NCBI RefSeq assembly: GCF_014205015.1
Contig: NZ_JACHMO010000001.1
Span: 7,564,001-7,628,000 of the forward strand
DNA from: Saccharothrix ecbatanensis
GTDB lineage: Bacteria; Actinomycetota; Actinomycetes; Mycobacteriales; Pseudonocardiaceae
DNA length: 64,000 nucleotides
Direction: 5' to 3'
Position numbers and translations under genes: made by a program. Positions 1 to 7,015 of this stretch are shown here, in pieces. Under the pieces are notes generated by a model, which was given only the letters and a program-made list of their open reading frames with translations, was not told the origin of the DNA and did not search any database. Numbering within the stretch: the stretch's first letter is position 1; each line of letters starts with the position of its first letter.

Positions 1-658
1 GCACGAGCACGTCCACGTCCTCGCCGTCCACGATCAGCGGCTCCAGCGGCCCGCGGACGTCGCGCTCGCAGTACGGCGAGTGCTCCAGGAACTGCCCCTT
101 GCCGGACAGGTACCGCTTCGGTGGTCCGATGTGTCCGCCGGCTTCCAGCACGAGCAGGTTCATCGGCCGGCCCGGCACCACCCGATAGGTGCACGACGTC
201 GGCAGCACCACGTAATCGCCCTCGGCGACCGGCAGCGCGCCGTAGATCGTCTCCACCACACCCTCACCGGACTGCACGTACAGCAGCTCGTCGCCGGCCG
301 CGTTGCGGTACAGCGGACTGGGCGCGGTGGCGGTCACGAAGGCGATCACCACGTCCGCGTTGCCGAACAGGACGCGCCGCCCGGTGACCGCGTCGACGTC
401 GGAAGAGTCCCAGGTCAGCGCGGGTGTGCGGAAGTGCCGCGGCTTCAGCGGGAGGTTCGGCGCCAACGCGCCGCGCGCCTCCTCGACGGTGACCGCGTCG
501 ACGATCGCGGTCGGCAGGTGGCGGTGGTAGAGCAGGGCGGAATCGGCGGAAAAGCCCTCCACGCCCATCAGCTCTTCCGCGTACAGCCCGCCCTCCGGTG
601 TGCGGAACTGCGTGTGGCGCTTACGGGGGATCTCACCCACCTGGCGGTAGTACGCCAT
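1..658 (-). CDS. hmgA: Homogentisate 1,2-dioxygenase, N-terminal part (runs off the window)
   Basis: The N-terminal 219 codons are present; the rest lies beyond base 1. The protein begins MAYYRQVGEIPRKRHTQF and continues with ALLYHRHLPTAI and GDELLYVQSGEGVVETIYG, the cupin-type region typical of homogentisate dioxygenase. This Fe(II) enzyme opens the homogentisate ring to maleylacetoacetate in tyrosine/phenylalanine breakdown. The iron ligands are in the unseen C-terminal half, so activity cannot be judged. The gene is divergent from the 719-1594 gene and fahA, which fits one catabolic locus, with the IclR gene at 2769 as the likely regulator (inference). Confidence 0.93.
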   Translation of the reverse strand, partial: MAYYRQVGEIPRKRHTQFRTPEGGLYAEELMGVEGFSADSALLYHRHLPTAIVDAVTVEEARGALAPNLPLKPRHFRTPALTWDSSDVDAVTGRRVLFGNADVVIAFVTATAPSPLYRNAAGDELLYVQSGEGVVETIYGALPVAEGDYVVLPTSCTYRVVPGRPMNLLVLEAGGHIGPPKRYLSGKGQFLEHSPYCERDVRGPLEPLIVDGEDVDVLV

Positions 659-714
659 GGCTCACTCCGGGCGTTCGATAGTCGGACATCTTTGTTCATT
701 GACCGGTACGCCAC

Positions 715-720
715 TAGCGT
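715..720 (+). promoter_or_regulatory. Putative -10 element (TAGCGT) of a leaderless transcript
   Basis: TAGCGT ends 7 nt before a GTG at 728, and no Shine-Dalgarno sequence is visible. This matches the -10 to GTG spacing at other genes in the window. If real, transcription begins at or near the GTG at 728, making 728 a better start than 719. It lies in the 60-bp divergent gap between hmgA and this gene. Confidence 0.35.
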
Positions 721-1594
721 GTCAGCCGTGTCAAGCGCCTTCGAACTCCGTGCGCCCGGTCCACGCGGGACTCCGCCCCTGCTCGCGCGGCTTGTCGACG
801 ACGCCGCACTGTTCCCGCCGGGCAGCGCGGCAATGCCCGACGCGATCCGCGGCCACCTCGACGCACGCGCCGGGGAATGGGCCGGTGCGGTGGGGTTGTT
901 CCTGTGCCCCGCGTCCCGACTTGCCGAGCTCATCACCGAGTTGATCAAGGTCAAACCGGTGAAGCCGATCGCCCTGTCACTGGTCATCGACACGGGCCTG
1001 GGCGGTGTGCCCAAGGCCGTGTCGATCGTCGAATCCCGCAGCGAGTTGCTGGCGCTGCGGATGGTCGAGATGCCCGCCCCGTCCGACGTGGACGAGGTGT
1101 GGCTGGAACGCGTCTCCGAGTTCGTGCCCGAGGACGTCATCAGGGTGGTCGAGCCGAGGCGGGGCGGCGCCGAGTGGCTGGACGGCGTCCGTCGCGTCAT
1201 CGAGCACGGCAGCTGGCCCAAACTGAGGTGCGGAGGAGTCAGCAAGGAGAACTTCCCCAGCGTGGACGAGGTCGCCGACTTCCTGGCGGTGGTGAGCGGC
1301 GGCGGCGTGGCCTTCAAGGCGACGGCCGGGCTGCACCACGCCGTCCGGCGCACGGACGGCCAGACCGGTTTCACCCACCACGGGTTCCTCAACCTGTTGG
1401 TCGCCACCGCGCGCTCGCTGTCCGGCGGTGACGTGCGTGAGGCGTTGTCCAGCACGGACGCGGTCGCGTTGGGCGAAGAGGCCAACGCGTTGTCCGACCA
1501 GGCCGCGCACGCCGTCCGCGGTGTGTTCGCCTCCTACGGGTCGTGCTCGCTGGACGAGCCGATCGCCGACCTGGAGGAGCTGGGTCTGCTGTGA
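719..1594 (+). CDS. Conserved hypothetical protein of the homogentisate locus
   Basis: This is a 291-residue soluble protein of no family I can name. The start is GTG at 719 or, equally plausibly, GTG at 728 three codons later; no ribosome binding site is visible and the transcript may be leaderless. It has no signal peptide or membrane segment. A regular hydrophobic strand/helix alternation with the GGGVAFKATAGLHH and GFTHHGFLNLLVA stretches suggests an alpha/beta barrel-like fold, but this is only an impression. Its stop overlaps the fahA start (GTGA), so the two are probably translationally coupled and it likely serves tyrosine catabolism. It is not required in classical versions of the pathway. 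Confidence 0.8.
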   Translation: MSAVSSAFELRAPGPRGTPPLLARLVDDAALFPPGSAAMPDAIRGHLDARAGEWAGAVGLFLCPASRLAELITELIKVKPVKPIALSLVIDTGLGGVPKAVSIVESRSELLALRMVEMPAPSDVDEVWLERVSEFVPEDVIRVVEPRRGGAEWLDGVRRVIEHGSWPKLRCGGVSKENFPSVDEVADFLAVVSGGGVAFKATAGLHHAVRRTDGQTGFTHHGFLNLLVATARSLSGGDVREALSSTDAVALGEEANALSDQAAHAVRGVFASYGSCSLDEPIADLEELGLL

Positions 1595-2763
1595 GCTGGA
1601 TCGACGACCCTGAGTTCACCGCCGACGCGCCGTTCGGGCCGCAAACGCTGCCGTACGGCGTGCTGCCCGGCGGTGTCGCGGTGCGGGTGGGCGACCAAGC
1701 CCTGTTGCTGCGCGGACTGGCCCTGGGTGAGCGCCTGGAGCCCTTGGCGGCCACGGGGACGCTGGACGCCCTGCTGGCGGCCGGACGGCCCGCGTGGAGC
1801 GAACTGCGGGCGCGGCTGGTCGAGATCGTCTCGGCCACGTCCGCGCCGCGCGGGGCGGAGCTGGTGGCGTTGGACGGCGCCGTGCTGCCGTTCACCGTGG
1901 CCGACTACGTGGACTTCTACTCGTCGCGGCACCACGCGGAGAACGTCGGCCGGATCTTCCGACCCGACGGCGAGGCGCTGCTGCCGAACTGGACGCACCT
2001 GCCCATCGGCTACCACGGGCGGGCCGGGACGGTCGTCGTGTCCGGCACGCCGGTCGTCCGGCCGCACGGGCAGCGGCGGTCGTCGTCGGGCCCCGTGTTC
2101 GGTCCCACGGGCCGGTTGGACATCGAGGCCGAGGTCGGGTTCGTGTGCGGCGGGCCGGTCGCGTCCCGGCTGACCCCGTCGCAGGCCGCCGACCACGTGT
2201 TCGGCGTGGCGCTGGTCAACGACTGGTCCGCGCGGGACATCCAGGCGTGGGAGTACCAGCCGCTCGGGCCGTTCCTGGCGAAGTCGTTCGCCACGTCGGT
2301 CTCGGCCTGGATCACGCCGTTGGAGGCGTTCGCGGTGGCCCGCGTGTCGCCGCCCCCGATGGGCCACGACCTGCTGCCGTACCTGGTCGAGGAACGGTCC
2401 TGGGGTCTGGACATCGACCTGGAGGTCGAGTGGAACGGCACGGTCGTGTCCCGGCCGCCGTTCCGCGAGATGTCGTGGACGTTCGCGCAACAACTCGCGC
2501 ACCTGTCGGTGAACGGGGCTACGGTTCGGCCGGGCGACCTGATCGCGTCGGGCACCGTGTCCGGTCCCGCCCGCGACCAGCGCGGCTCCTTCCTGGAGCT
2601 GAGCTGGGGCGGGCAGGAGCGGGTGGCGCTCGGCGACGGCGAGCGGACGTTCCTGGAGGACGGCGACACGGTGCGGATCACCGCGACGGCTCCGGGTGAG
2701 GGCGGTTCGGTCGTCGGGCTGGCCGAGGTGGTCGGCACGATCGCGCCCGCTCGGGAGAGGTAG
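1591..2763 (+). CDS. fahA: Fumarylacetoacetase
   Basis: 390 residues starting at a GTG that overlaps the previous stop. The enzyme hydrolyses fumarylacetoacetate to fumarate and acetoacetate, the last step of homogentisate breakdown. Family hallmarks are visible: DYVDFYSSRHHAENVGRIF contains the first metal-binding Asp and the catalytic His, LDIEAEVGFV carries the acidic metal ligands, and VNDWSARDIQAWEYQPLG with GPFLAKSFATS is the signature of the catalytic domain. Length is close to the usual ~400-420. It sits in a probable operon with the 719 gene, opposite hmgA. No maleylacetoacetate isomerase gene is seen in the window. Confidence 0.95.
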   Translation: MSWIDDPEFTADAPFGPQTLPYGVLPGGVAVRVGDQALLLRGLALGERLEPLAATGTLDALLAAGRPAWSELRARLVEIVSATSAPRGAELVALDGAVLPFTVADYVDFYSSRHHAENVGRIFRPDGEALLPNWTHLPIGYHGRAGTVVVSGTPVVRPHGQRRSSSGPVFGPTGRLDIEAEVGFVCGGPVASRLTPSQAADHVFGVALVNDWSARDIQAWEYQPLGPFLAKSFATSVSAWITPLEAFAVARVSPPPMGHDLLPYLVEERSWGLDIDLEVEWNGTVVSRPPFREMSWTFAQQLAHLSVNGATVRPGDLIASGTVSGPARDQRGSFLELSWGGQERVALGDGERTFLEDGDTVRITATAPGEGGSVVGLAEVVGTIAPARER

Positions 2764-2768
2764 AGCGC

Positions 2769-3437
2769 GTGGTCAGACCTGATCCCCGCGGCCGGCTGCC
2801 GGCGCCGGCTTCCAAGGAGAGCTCGCTGACCCTGGAGCGGGGCTTGGCGCTGCTCCAGGCGGTGGCGGACGCCGAGTCGGAGGCGCCGTCGATCAGCGAG
2901 TTGGCGGCGGCCATCGGCGCTTCGCGGGCCGCCGTGTACCGGCTGCTGGTGCCGTTGCAGTCGCGTGGGCTGGTGCGGCGCGAGGGGTCGAAGGTGCGGC
3001 TCGGGCTCGGGGTGCTGCGGCTGGCGGCGAACGTGCTGCCGCAGCTGCGGATGGGCGCGCAGCCCGCGTTGCGGACGTTGGCGGAGACGGTGGGCGCGAC
3101 CTCGCACCTGACCGTGGCCGACGGGACCGAGGCGCAGGCGGTGGCGGTGGTCGAGCCGTCGTGGACGGCGTACCACGTGGCGTACCGGGTCGGGTCGCGC
3201 CATCCCGTGCACCGGGGTGCGGCGGGCAAGGCCATCGGGCTGCCGCCGGAGGGGCGGCAGTGGGTGCAGTCGACGGGCGAGTTGCAGCCGGGGGCGTACG
3301 GGGTCGCGGCGCCGGTGCGCGGGGTGCCCGGGTTGCGGGCCAGCGTGGGCGTGGTGGCCCTGGAGAAGCTGGAGGGTGACGTCGTCGGGCCGCACGTGGT
3401 GCGGGCGGCTCAGGAGGTCGCTGACGCGTTGCGTTGA
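2769..3437 (+). CDS. IclR-family transcriptional regulator
   Basis: 222 residues from GTG at 2769, preceded by a good purine-rich site (GGGAGAGG). The N-terminal winged helix (about residues 15-75) contains TLERGLALLQAVADAE, the recognition region ISELAAAIGASRAAVYRLL and the wing LVRREGSKVRLGLGVLRLA. A shortened ligand-binding domain follows (GTEAQAVAVVEPSW, HPVHRGAAGKAIGLP). The family usually has ~250 residues, so the effector domain is compact, ending with VRAAQEVADALR. It lies five bases after fahA and most likely controls the homogentisate genes in response to an aromatic intermediate; this is inferred from position. Confidence 0.88.
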   Translation: MVRPDPRGRLPAPASKESSLTLERGLALLQAVADAESEAPSISELAAAIGASRAAVYRLLVPLQSRGLVRREGSKVRLGLGVLRLAANVLPQLRMGAQPALRTLAETVGATSHLTVADGTEAQAVAVVEPSWTAYHVAYRVGSRHPVHRGAAGKAIGLPPEGRQWVQSTGELQPGAYGVAAPVRGVPGLRASVGVVALEKLEGDVVGPHVVRAAQEVADALR

Positions 3438-3519
3438 CGCACGGGCCGTTGGATGGCTCGAAACGCCTCGCTCGGGTGATCAAGCGCGGCGAATGCACGG
3501 GCCTGCGCCGGACCGGTGG

Positions 3520-4104
3520 TCAAGGGGTGCCGAGCACCCGGAGCAGGCTGGTGCGGAGGGCTTTCGTGGCGTCCTCGTAGGACATGCCGCCGGCCTCGAC
3601 CTCTTCGCTCGCCGCGTGGCCGAGCTTCACCGTGACGGCGACCAGCCAGCCGGCCGACAGGCCCGCGTCGAACTCGCCCGTCCCCTGCCCCCGCCGGATC
3701 ACCCGACCCACCCGGTCGGCGACGGGGGCGTGGCGCTCGTGGTCGGTTTCCGGGCTCACCGGCAACGAAGCGATCGCGCGCAGCAGCACCGGGTAGCGCC
3801 AGACGGTCCGCAGCCCGGCTTCGACCAGCCGCAGCAACGCGTCCGCGGCGGGACCGGTGTCGAGGTCGGCGGCGTCCATCGCCTCGATGGCCTCCTCGGT
3901 GACGTGGTCGACCACGGCCGCCAGCAGCCGCTCCCGTGACGGGAAGTGCGCGTACACCGTCTGCCGCGTCACGCCCGCCGCCGTGGCGATGGCCTCGACG
4001 CCCGCGTCGGGGTTGGCGTTGAGCAGCCGGACCGCCGCGTCCAGGATCGCGGCCCGGCTGCGTTGGGCGTCGGCTCGGCGGTTGCGTGCCGGAGAGGGAG
4101 GCAT
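3520..4104 (-). CDS. TetR-family transcriptional regulator
   Basis: 194 residues. The N-terminal TetR helix-turn-helix is clear: SRAAILDAAVRLLNANPD, IATAAGVTRQTVYAHFPS and RERLLAAVVDHV, residues ~15-65. The C-terminal part is a helical ligand-binding domain without recognisable specificity (RLVEAGLRTVWRYPVLLRAI). It is divergent from the SnoaL-like gene at 4173 across a 68-bp gap holding inverted repeats, the classic layout for a repressor controlling itself and its neighbour. The ligand is unknown. Confidence 0.9.
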   Translation of the reverse strand: MPPSPARNRRADAQRSRAAILDAAVRLLNANPDAGVEAIATAAGVTRQTVYAHFPSRERLLAAVVDHVTEEAIEAMDAADLDTGPAADALLRLVEAGLRTVWRYPVLLRAIASLPVSPETDHERHAPVADRVGRVIRRGQGTGEFDAGLSAGWLVAVTVKLGHAASEEVEAGGMSYEDATKALRTSLLRVLGTP

Positions 4105-4106
4105 CC

Positions 4107-4155
4107 CTTACACCTTGTCAAAGTTGAGATTTGGTGTCATCTTACATCGTGTAAG
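4107..4155. promoter_or_regulatory. Divergent operator/promoter region with inverted repeats
   Basis: The gap between the TetR gene and the SnoaL-like gene contains a perfect dyad CTTACA-TCG-TGTAAG (4141-4155) and a second CTTACA half-site in the same orientation starting at 4107, plus an ACACC...GGTGT pair around 4110-4137. TTTGACA on the minus strand near 4117 could be a -35 box for the TetR gene. The CTTACA/TGTAAG half-sites are the likely TetR binding site (inference). Confidence 0.5.
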
Positions 4156-4172
4156 AGATGCGAGGGGGAGCC

Positions 4173-4556
4173 GTGAACCAGACCGTCACCACCGACCCGA
4201 AGCAGTTCATCGCCGACTTCTTCAGCTCCTTCACGGACGACATCGTGAACAGCGAAGAGGACGCCGAACTCGTGGTGGACCGCTACCACACCCGCGACGT
4301 GATCCAGTTCGCCGACGGCAACCCGATCGACCGGGACAAGCTCGTCGCGCACGTCCGCCCGGTGCGCAAGAAGAAGCCCGCCACACGCGTGGAGGTGCAC
4401 GACGCGCTGGCCGACGGTGACCGGATCGCCGCCCGGTACACCCTGCACGTGATCAGCGGGGGCAAGACCCTCGCCATCGACGTGCAGTTCTTCGGCCGGT
4501 TCACCCCGGACGGACGGATGCGCGAAGGGCACATGCTCACCCGCAGCCGGGACTAG
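4173..4556 (+). CDS. SnoaL/NTF2-like domain protein
   Basis: 127 residues from GTG at 4173, chosen because GAGGGGGAG lies just upstream; an ATG at 4158 would place that site inside the gene. The sequence fits the cone-shaped NTF2/SnoaL fold: an N-terminal helix (QFIADFFSSFTDDIVN), DAELVVDRYHTRDVIQFADG, and strands IAARYTLHVISGGKTLAIDV and FFGRFTPDGRMREGHML. Such proteins include small isomerases, hydratases and binding proteins, and the substrate cannot be read from sequence. The gene is divergent from a TetR regulator, so expression is probably induced by the regulator's ligand. Confidence 0.8.
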   Translation: MNQTVTTDPKQFIADFFSSFTDDIVNSEEDAELVVDRYHTRDVIQFADGNPIDRDKLVAHVRPVRKKKPATRVEVHDALADGDRIAARYTLHVISGGKTLAIDVQFFGRFTPDGRMREGHMLTRSRD

Positions 4557-4577
4557 CTCGCCCGCAGCCGGGACTAG
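4540..4577. repeat. 17-bp tandem duplication carrying a stop codon
   Basis: CCCGCAGCCGGGACTAG occurs at 4540-4556 and again at 4561-4577 (period 21). The first copy encodes the last residues and TAG stop of the SnoaL-like gene. The second copy, read on the minus strand, supplies the TAG stop of the TMEM165-like gene. The duplication has thus shaped the ends of two convergent genes. Confidence 0.9.
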
Positions 4578-5173
4578 GCCACGACCGCCTGCCACAGCGC
4601 GAACACGGCGAACGCGGCGAAGACGCAGCCGCTGACCCGCTGGATCAGGTGCGTGGGGATGCGGGTGGCGAGCTTGCGGCCCACCAGGACCGCGATGGCG
4701 GCGACGGTGGTCAGGGCCAGGAACGCGCCCAGACCCACGAACACCGGGCTCGCGTACCGGGCCGACAGGGCGGCCGTGGCCAGCTGGGACGCGTCGCCCC
4801 ACTCGGCGGCGAAAAGGACGCCGAACGACGTCAGCGCGGCCCGCCAGAACGTGACCTGACCGGGTCCGGTGGACGCGCCGTCGACCTCGTCGGAGTCCTT
4901 GGCGAAGCCTTCCTTCAACAGCAGGAACGCGCCGACGCCGAACAGGACCGCCACGATGCCCGCGACCACGCGATCGGGCAGCAGGGTGAGCACGCCGCCG
5001 AACGTGGCGGCCACCACGCACTGGATCGCGAACGCCGCCGTGACGCCCGCGAACACCGGCCAGGCCCGGTACCGGGTGGTCAACACGAGGGTGGCCACCA
5101 TGGTCTTGTCCGGCAGCTCGGCAAGGAAGACGATGGCGAAGGCCGTCGCCAATGCGATGAGTTCAGGTGCCAC
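4574..5173 (-). CDS. TMEM165/GDT1 (UPF0016) family membrane cation transporter
   Basis: 199 residues from GTG at 5173, which follows GGAGG at a good spacing. It has the two-fold repeated family architecture: motif one AELPDKTMVATLVL (~residue 18) and motif two AEWGDASQLATAAL (~residue 130), each an E-x-[GP]-D-[KA]-[TS] site at the start of a three-helix bundle, with a hydrophilic loop (KDSDEVDGASTGPGQ) between. Family members exchange Mn2+/Ca2+ for protons at membranes; bacterial ones export manganese. The leader carries a yybP-ykoY manganese riboswitch (5246-5372), which strongly supports Mn2+ efflux and Mn2+-induced expression here. Confidence 0.93.
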   Translation of the reverse strand: MAPELIALATAFAIVFLAELPDKTMVATLVLTTRYRAWPVFAGVTAAFAIQCVVAATFGGVLTLLPDRVVAGIVAVLFGVGAFLLLKEGFAKDSDEVDGASTGPGQVTFWRAALTSFGVLFAAEWGDASQLATAALSARYASPVFVGLGAFLALTTVAAIAVLVGRKLATRIPTHLIQRVSGCVFAAFAVFALWQAVVA

Positions 5174-5178
5174 GGGAA

Positions 5179-5211
5179 CCTCCGACGTCCGAAATGGAAC
5201 CCGGACGGAGG
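5179..5211 (-). promoter_or_regulatory. Hairpin sequestering the ribosome binding site of the TMEM165-like gene
   Basis: On the minus strand CCTCCGTCCG (5211-5202) can pair with CGGACGTCGGAGG (5191-5179), a ten-pair stem with a 3-nt bulge. The right arm contains the GGAGG ribosome binding site of the gene starting at 5173. The same site (CGGAGGT) is also perfectly complementary to ACCTCCG in the 3' strand of riboswitch stem P1, so two alternative sequestering pairings exist. Confidence 0.6.
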
Positions 5212-5245
5212 CAGCACGACCCCGACCGGGCGTGGTGCGCTGCCC

Positions 5246-5372
5246 GGCCGGAGGTCTCGTTCGCCCGCTCGTGAAAGCGGGTGAGGGACCGGATCCGCGG
5301 TGAAGCGGATCAGTATGTCGATCCTCTCGCCCCGGTCGTGGTGACCCGGGGGAACTACTCCCCTCTGGCGCC
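5246..5372 (-). promoter_or_regulatory. yybP-ykoY manganese riboswitch aptamer
   Basis: Read on the minus strand the leader shows the conserved elements of this class in order. P1 is GCCAGAGG pairing with CCTCCGGC (one mismatch). L1 is GGGGAGTAG. A GC-rich P2 hairpin follows (CCCGGGTC/GACCGGG). The L3 core CGACATACT is enclosed by GGATC/GATCC. A P4 hairpin is CCCGCT/AGCGGG. The closing 3' motif is ACGAGACCTC. Known riboswitches of this class bind Mn2+ and control mntP, TMEM165-like and P-type ATPase genes, matching the gene 73 nt downstream. Confidence 0.9.
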
Positions 5373-5450
5373 TTCATCCTACCCCGTGCACCCGTTTGCG
5401 CTGGACGTGACGGTGCGCACGGGCGGGGCGGCACGGTGGGCGATCCGGGA

Positions 5451-5469
5451 CCTTGGTCCTGGTCCAAGG
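5451..5469. other. Inverted repeat upstream of cydA
   Basis: CCTTGG-TCCTGGT-CCAAGG forms a 6-bp-arm dyad about 50-70 bp before the cydA start. It could be an operator for a redox regulator of the bd oxidase operon. It does not match the Rex consensus I know, so no regulator is assigned. Confidence 0.4.
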
Positions 5470-5507
5470 GGGACCCTCGTACCTGAGGCAGGACCCCGCG
5501 GCGGACC

Positions 5508-5513
5508 TACGTT
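5508..5513 (+). promoter_or_regulatory. Putative -10 element (TACGTT) of cydA
   Basis: TACGTT ends 6 nt before the GTG start of cydA and no ribosome binding site precedes the GTG, so a leaderless transcript is likely. The spacing resembles serS, glf, wzm and pheA in this window. Confidence 0.35.
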
Positions 5514-5519
5514 CGATCC

Positions 5520-7004
5520 GTGGACGTCCTAGACCTGGCGCGGTGGCAGTTCGGCATCACCACCGTCTACCACTTCCTGATGGTGCCGCTGACCATCGGG
5601 CTCTCCCTGCTCGTGGCCGGGATGCAGACGGCGTGGGTGCGCACGGGCGACCGCAAGTACCTGGCGATGACGAAGTTCTGGGGCAAGCTGCTGCTGATCA
5701 ACTTCGCCATGGGCGTGGTCACCGGCATCGTCCAGGAGTTCCAGTTCGGCATGACGTGGAGCGCCTACTCGCGCTTCGTCGGCGACGTGTTCGGCGCGCC
5801 CCTGGCCATGGAGGGCCTGGTCGCGTTCTTCGTCGAGTCGACCTTCCTCGGCCTGTGGATCTTCGGCTGGGACCGGCTGCCGAAGAAGGCCCACCTGGCC
5901 TGCGTGTGGGCGTTCTCGCTGGCCACGATGGCGTCGGCGTACTTCATCCTGGCCGCGAACTCGTGGATGCAGCACCCCGTCGGCGTCGAACTGGTGGACG
6001 GGCGGGCGCGGCTCACGTCGATCTGGGAGGTGCTGGGCAACAACACCGTGCTGGCCGCGTTCCCGCACACGATCTTCGGCGCGTTCGCGGTCGCCGCGTC
6101 GTTCCTGGTGGGCATCGCGGCGTGGCACTTGTGGCGGCACACCGACGAGGGGCCGGTGTGGCGCGCTTCGGTGAAGGTGGGCACGTGGGTGGGCGTGGTG
6201 GCGTTCACCGGGCTCGCGATCAGCGGTGACCAGCAGGCGAAGCTGATGTTCGAGCAGCAGCCGATGAAGATGGCGGCGGCCGAGGCGTTGTGCCACACGG
6301 AGTCGCCGGCGGCGTTCTCGGTGTTCGCCATCGGCGACGTGACGCGGCCCGACTGCGAGAACGTCAAGAGCATCACGGTGCCGGCGCTGCTGTCGTTCCT
6401 GGCGCACAACGACTTCACCACCGAGGTCAAGGGCATCGAGGAGCTGATCCCGCAGTACCAGGAGAAGTACGGCGCGAACTACCCGGTGGACCCGCGGCTG
6501 GGGGAGCTGTCGGGGATGCCGATCGACTACGTGCCGAACCTGCCGGTGACGTACTGGGGCTTCCGGCTGATGATCGGGTTCGGGGCGATCGCGGTCGGCG
6601 CCGGGCTGGTGATCCAGTGGCTGGTCCGGGGCGGCCGGGTGCCGCGAGGGCGGTGGTTCAAGTGGTTGACGCTGGGGAGCGTCGCCACGCCGTTCTTGGG
6701 CAACAGCTTCGGCTGGATCTTCACCGAGATGGGTCGGCAGCCGTTCGTGGTCGTGCCGAACCCGGGTGGGGTGGACGGCGTGTGGATGTTCACCGCACGC
6801 GCTGTGTCGTCGTCGACACCGGGGGAGGTGTTGACGTCGCTGGTCGCCTTGACGCTGGTCTACGGGGTGTTGGCCTGCGTCGAGGTGTTCCTGATCCGGC
6901 GGTACGTCCGTGCGGGGATCGCGGGCGTACTGCCGGATGACAAGTCCGGTTCCGATGAGGACGCCCGGTCCGAGGCCGACGACGTCCTGTCGTTCGCTTA
7001 CTGA
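5520..7004 (+). CDS. cydA: Cytochrome bd ubiquinol/menaquinol oxidase subunit I
   Basis: 494 residues, nine or so membrane helices. The subunit binds haems b558, b595 and d and oxidises quinol, reducing O2 to water with high affinity. Visible landmarks: YHFLMVPLTIG with the b595/d ligand His near the N-terminus; FPHTIFGAFAVAA with the haem b558 His; the quinol-loop start DQQAKLMFEQQPMKMAAAE with the conserved Lys and Glu; WGFRLMIG with the axial Met; and EMGRQPFVVV, the GRQP signature. The quinol loop looks short, as in most Gram-positive enzymes. It is first in a cydA-cydB-cydDC operon. GTG start, probably leaderless. Confidence 0.96.
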   Translation: MDVLDLARWQFGITTVYHFLMVPLTIGLSLLVAGMQTAWVRTGDRKYLAMTKFWGKLLLINFAMGVVTGIVQEFQFGMTWSAYSRFVGDVFGAPLAMEGLVAFFVESTFLGLWIFGWDRLPKKAHLACVWAFSLATMASAYFILAANSWMQHPVGVELVDGRARLTSIWEVLGNNTVLAAFPHTIFGAFAVAASFLVGIAAWHLWRHTDEGPVWRASVKVGTWVGVVAFTGLAISGDQQAKLMFEQQPMKMAAAEALCHTESPAAFSVFAIGDVTRPDCENVKSITVPALLSFLAHNDFTTEVKGIEELIPQYQEKYGANYPVDPRLGELSGMPIDYVPNLPVTYWGFRLMIGFGAIAVGAGLVIQWLVRGGRVPRGRWFKWLTLGSVATPFLGNSFGWIFTEMGRQPFVVVPNPGGVDGVWMFTARAVSSSTPGEVLTSLVALTLVYGVLACVEVFLIRRYVRAGIAGVLPDDKSGSDEDARSEADDVLSFAY

Positions 7005-7015
7005 GAGGGGGAGCC

